Source: Stichopus chloronotus (lineage: Eukaryota > Echinodermata > Holothuroidea > Aspidochirotida > Stichopodidae). Taken from it: a DNA stretch of 64,000 nucleotides. Where the stretch lies: the NCBI GenBank assembly GCA_021234535.1, contig CM037829.1, positions 29,422,962 through 29,486,961 on the forward strand, given 5' to 3'. Shown piece by piece: positions 63,348-64,000 of this stretch. Numbering within the stretch: position 1 is the stretch's first letter; every line of letters starts with the position of its first letter. The translations under genes and the position numbers were made by a program. A model generated the notes under the pieces. It saw only the letters and a list, made by a program, of their open reading frames with translations. It was not told where the DNA came from and did not search any database.

Positions 63348-63863
63348 CCGTGCCCTTGGCTTTCTGAGGGTCTCTTCTGTCCACGAGCTAGCATGCATTG
63401 CGTGAAGCATACTTCTTACTTGAACTTCTTGGTGTTAAAAAATGTGTGGAAATTCGTGATTGAACCTTTCAGTGTCGCTTGCAAAACTTCTTTGTAAAGC
63501 GTATATGGTTTACATGCCATATGCTGTAGTACATTTAACCTTTTGCCATCTCTGAAGTTAATACAACAGGCTTCTCACTTACCCTGTACACGAAGGATAT
63601 TTTTAAGCTTTGCAGAATAAAGTAAAAATGGATTAAATTTGGAAAAAAAAAAGTATGTTTTGTGTGTACACACTACGATGGTGTCATAGAACAGAAGCGT
63701 CATTTCATAGGAACTTTCTAAATAGGTTATTTTTTTTCATCTCCGAAAGCGTACGAGGCTGGGACATATAACCTCCTAATTGGAGCAAAACAAGTGGAAA
63801 ATTCTGGCAAATAAGACAGTCAAGAGAAAAAAATTGCGTCTTTTAATTCGCCCCATGGATACC

Positions 63864-64000
63864 CTTGCAGAGTCTTGGAAGGGCGATTTCCCGCCATCAA
63901 GGAGATAATTTATCTAATAACTTTATAGTGCTCTCGGCGCCAACTAAGGTGGCGCTCCGCTTAGTCCTACATAATTCTCATCCCCTGGTCCAGCTTGCCC
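63864..64000. repeat. Interspersed repeat, copy 2, cut by the window end
   Basis: CTTGCAGAGTCTTGGAAGGG, then CGATTTCCCGCCAT, and later GGTGGCGCTCCGCTTAG, match 17104-17200 in order. This copy has about 60 extra bases in the middle. Confidence 0.6.

Noticed and set aside
63584..63608. Possible 25-nt minus-strand exon with a GTAAGTGAG donor
   Set aside because: Very short, with more than one open frame and no partner exon in the window.

Overview
The window looks like intron and intergenic DNA from an animal nuclear genome, most likely a marine invertebrate deuterostome and probably an echinoderm. The reasons are: AT-rich, gene-poor sequence; spliceosomal splice-site patterns; no operon-like gene packing; many TAGGCCT-type words; many microsatellites, minisatellites and small non-autonomous DNA transposons; and a foldback element whose build resembles the TU elements described from sea urchin. 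The species call is inference, since no protein here could be matched to a named family.

Genes are few. At the left edge a minus-strand gene leaves the window: one coding exon (66-526) has an ATG and a consensus GTAAGT donor. At 7734-8393 (+) there is an intact 219-codon intronless reading frame for a small two-helix membrane protein with cysteine clusters; this is the best complete gene. From about 33.6 to 42.0 kb on the plus strand, four short stretches (33626-33686, 36546-36560, 40916-40991, 41916-41970) have splice sites and compatible reading phases and may be exons of one long-intron gene. Single candidate exons at 5440, 25903, 32012 and 53742 are weaker.

The rest is repeats. Mobile elements with recognisable ends are: an inverted-repeat element (1476-1707); a small foldback-like element (13137-13366); a hAT-like element with 8-bp target duplications (14769-15513); a TTAA-flanked MITE (17958-18311) with a diverged relative at about 42040-42380; a PIF/Harbinger-like element with TTA duplications (28307-29280); and a foldback element with tandemly repeated inverted arms and a 7-8-bp target duplication (62375-63339).

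Tandem arrays include a 24-bp repeat (3845), 20-bp repeat (13528), roughly 125-143-bp satellite with paired AGGTCA half-sites (44690-45345), 16-bp minisatellite (46246), and an 18-bp minisatellite in which most units carry TGACTCA (54537-55314). Poly-C/G and (TA)n runs are common. No rRNA, complete tRNA, CRISPR array or bacterial feature was seen.
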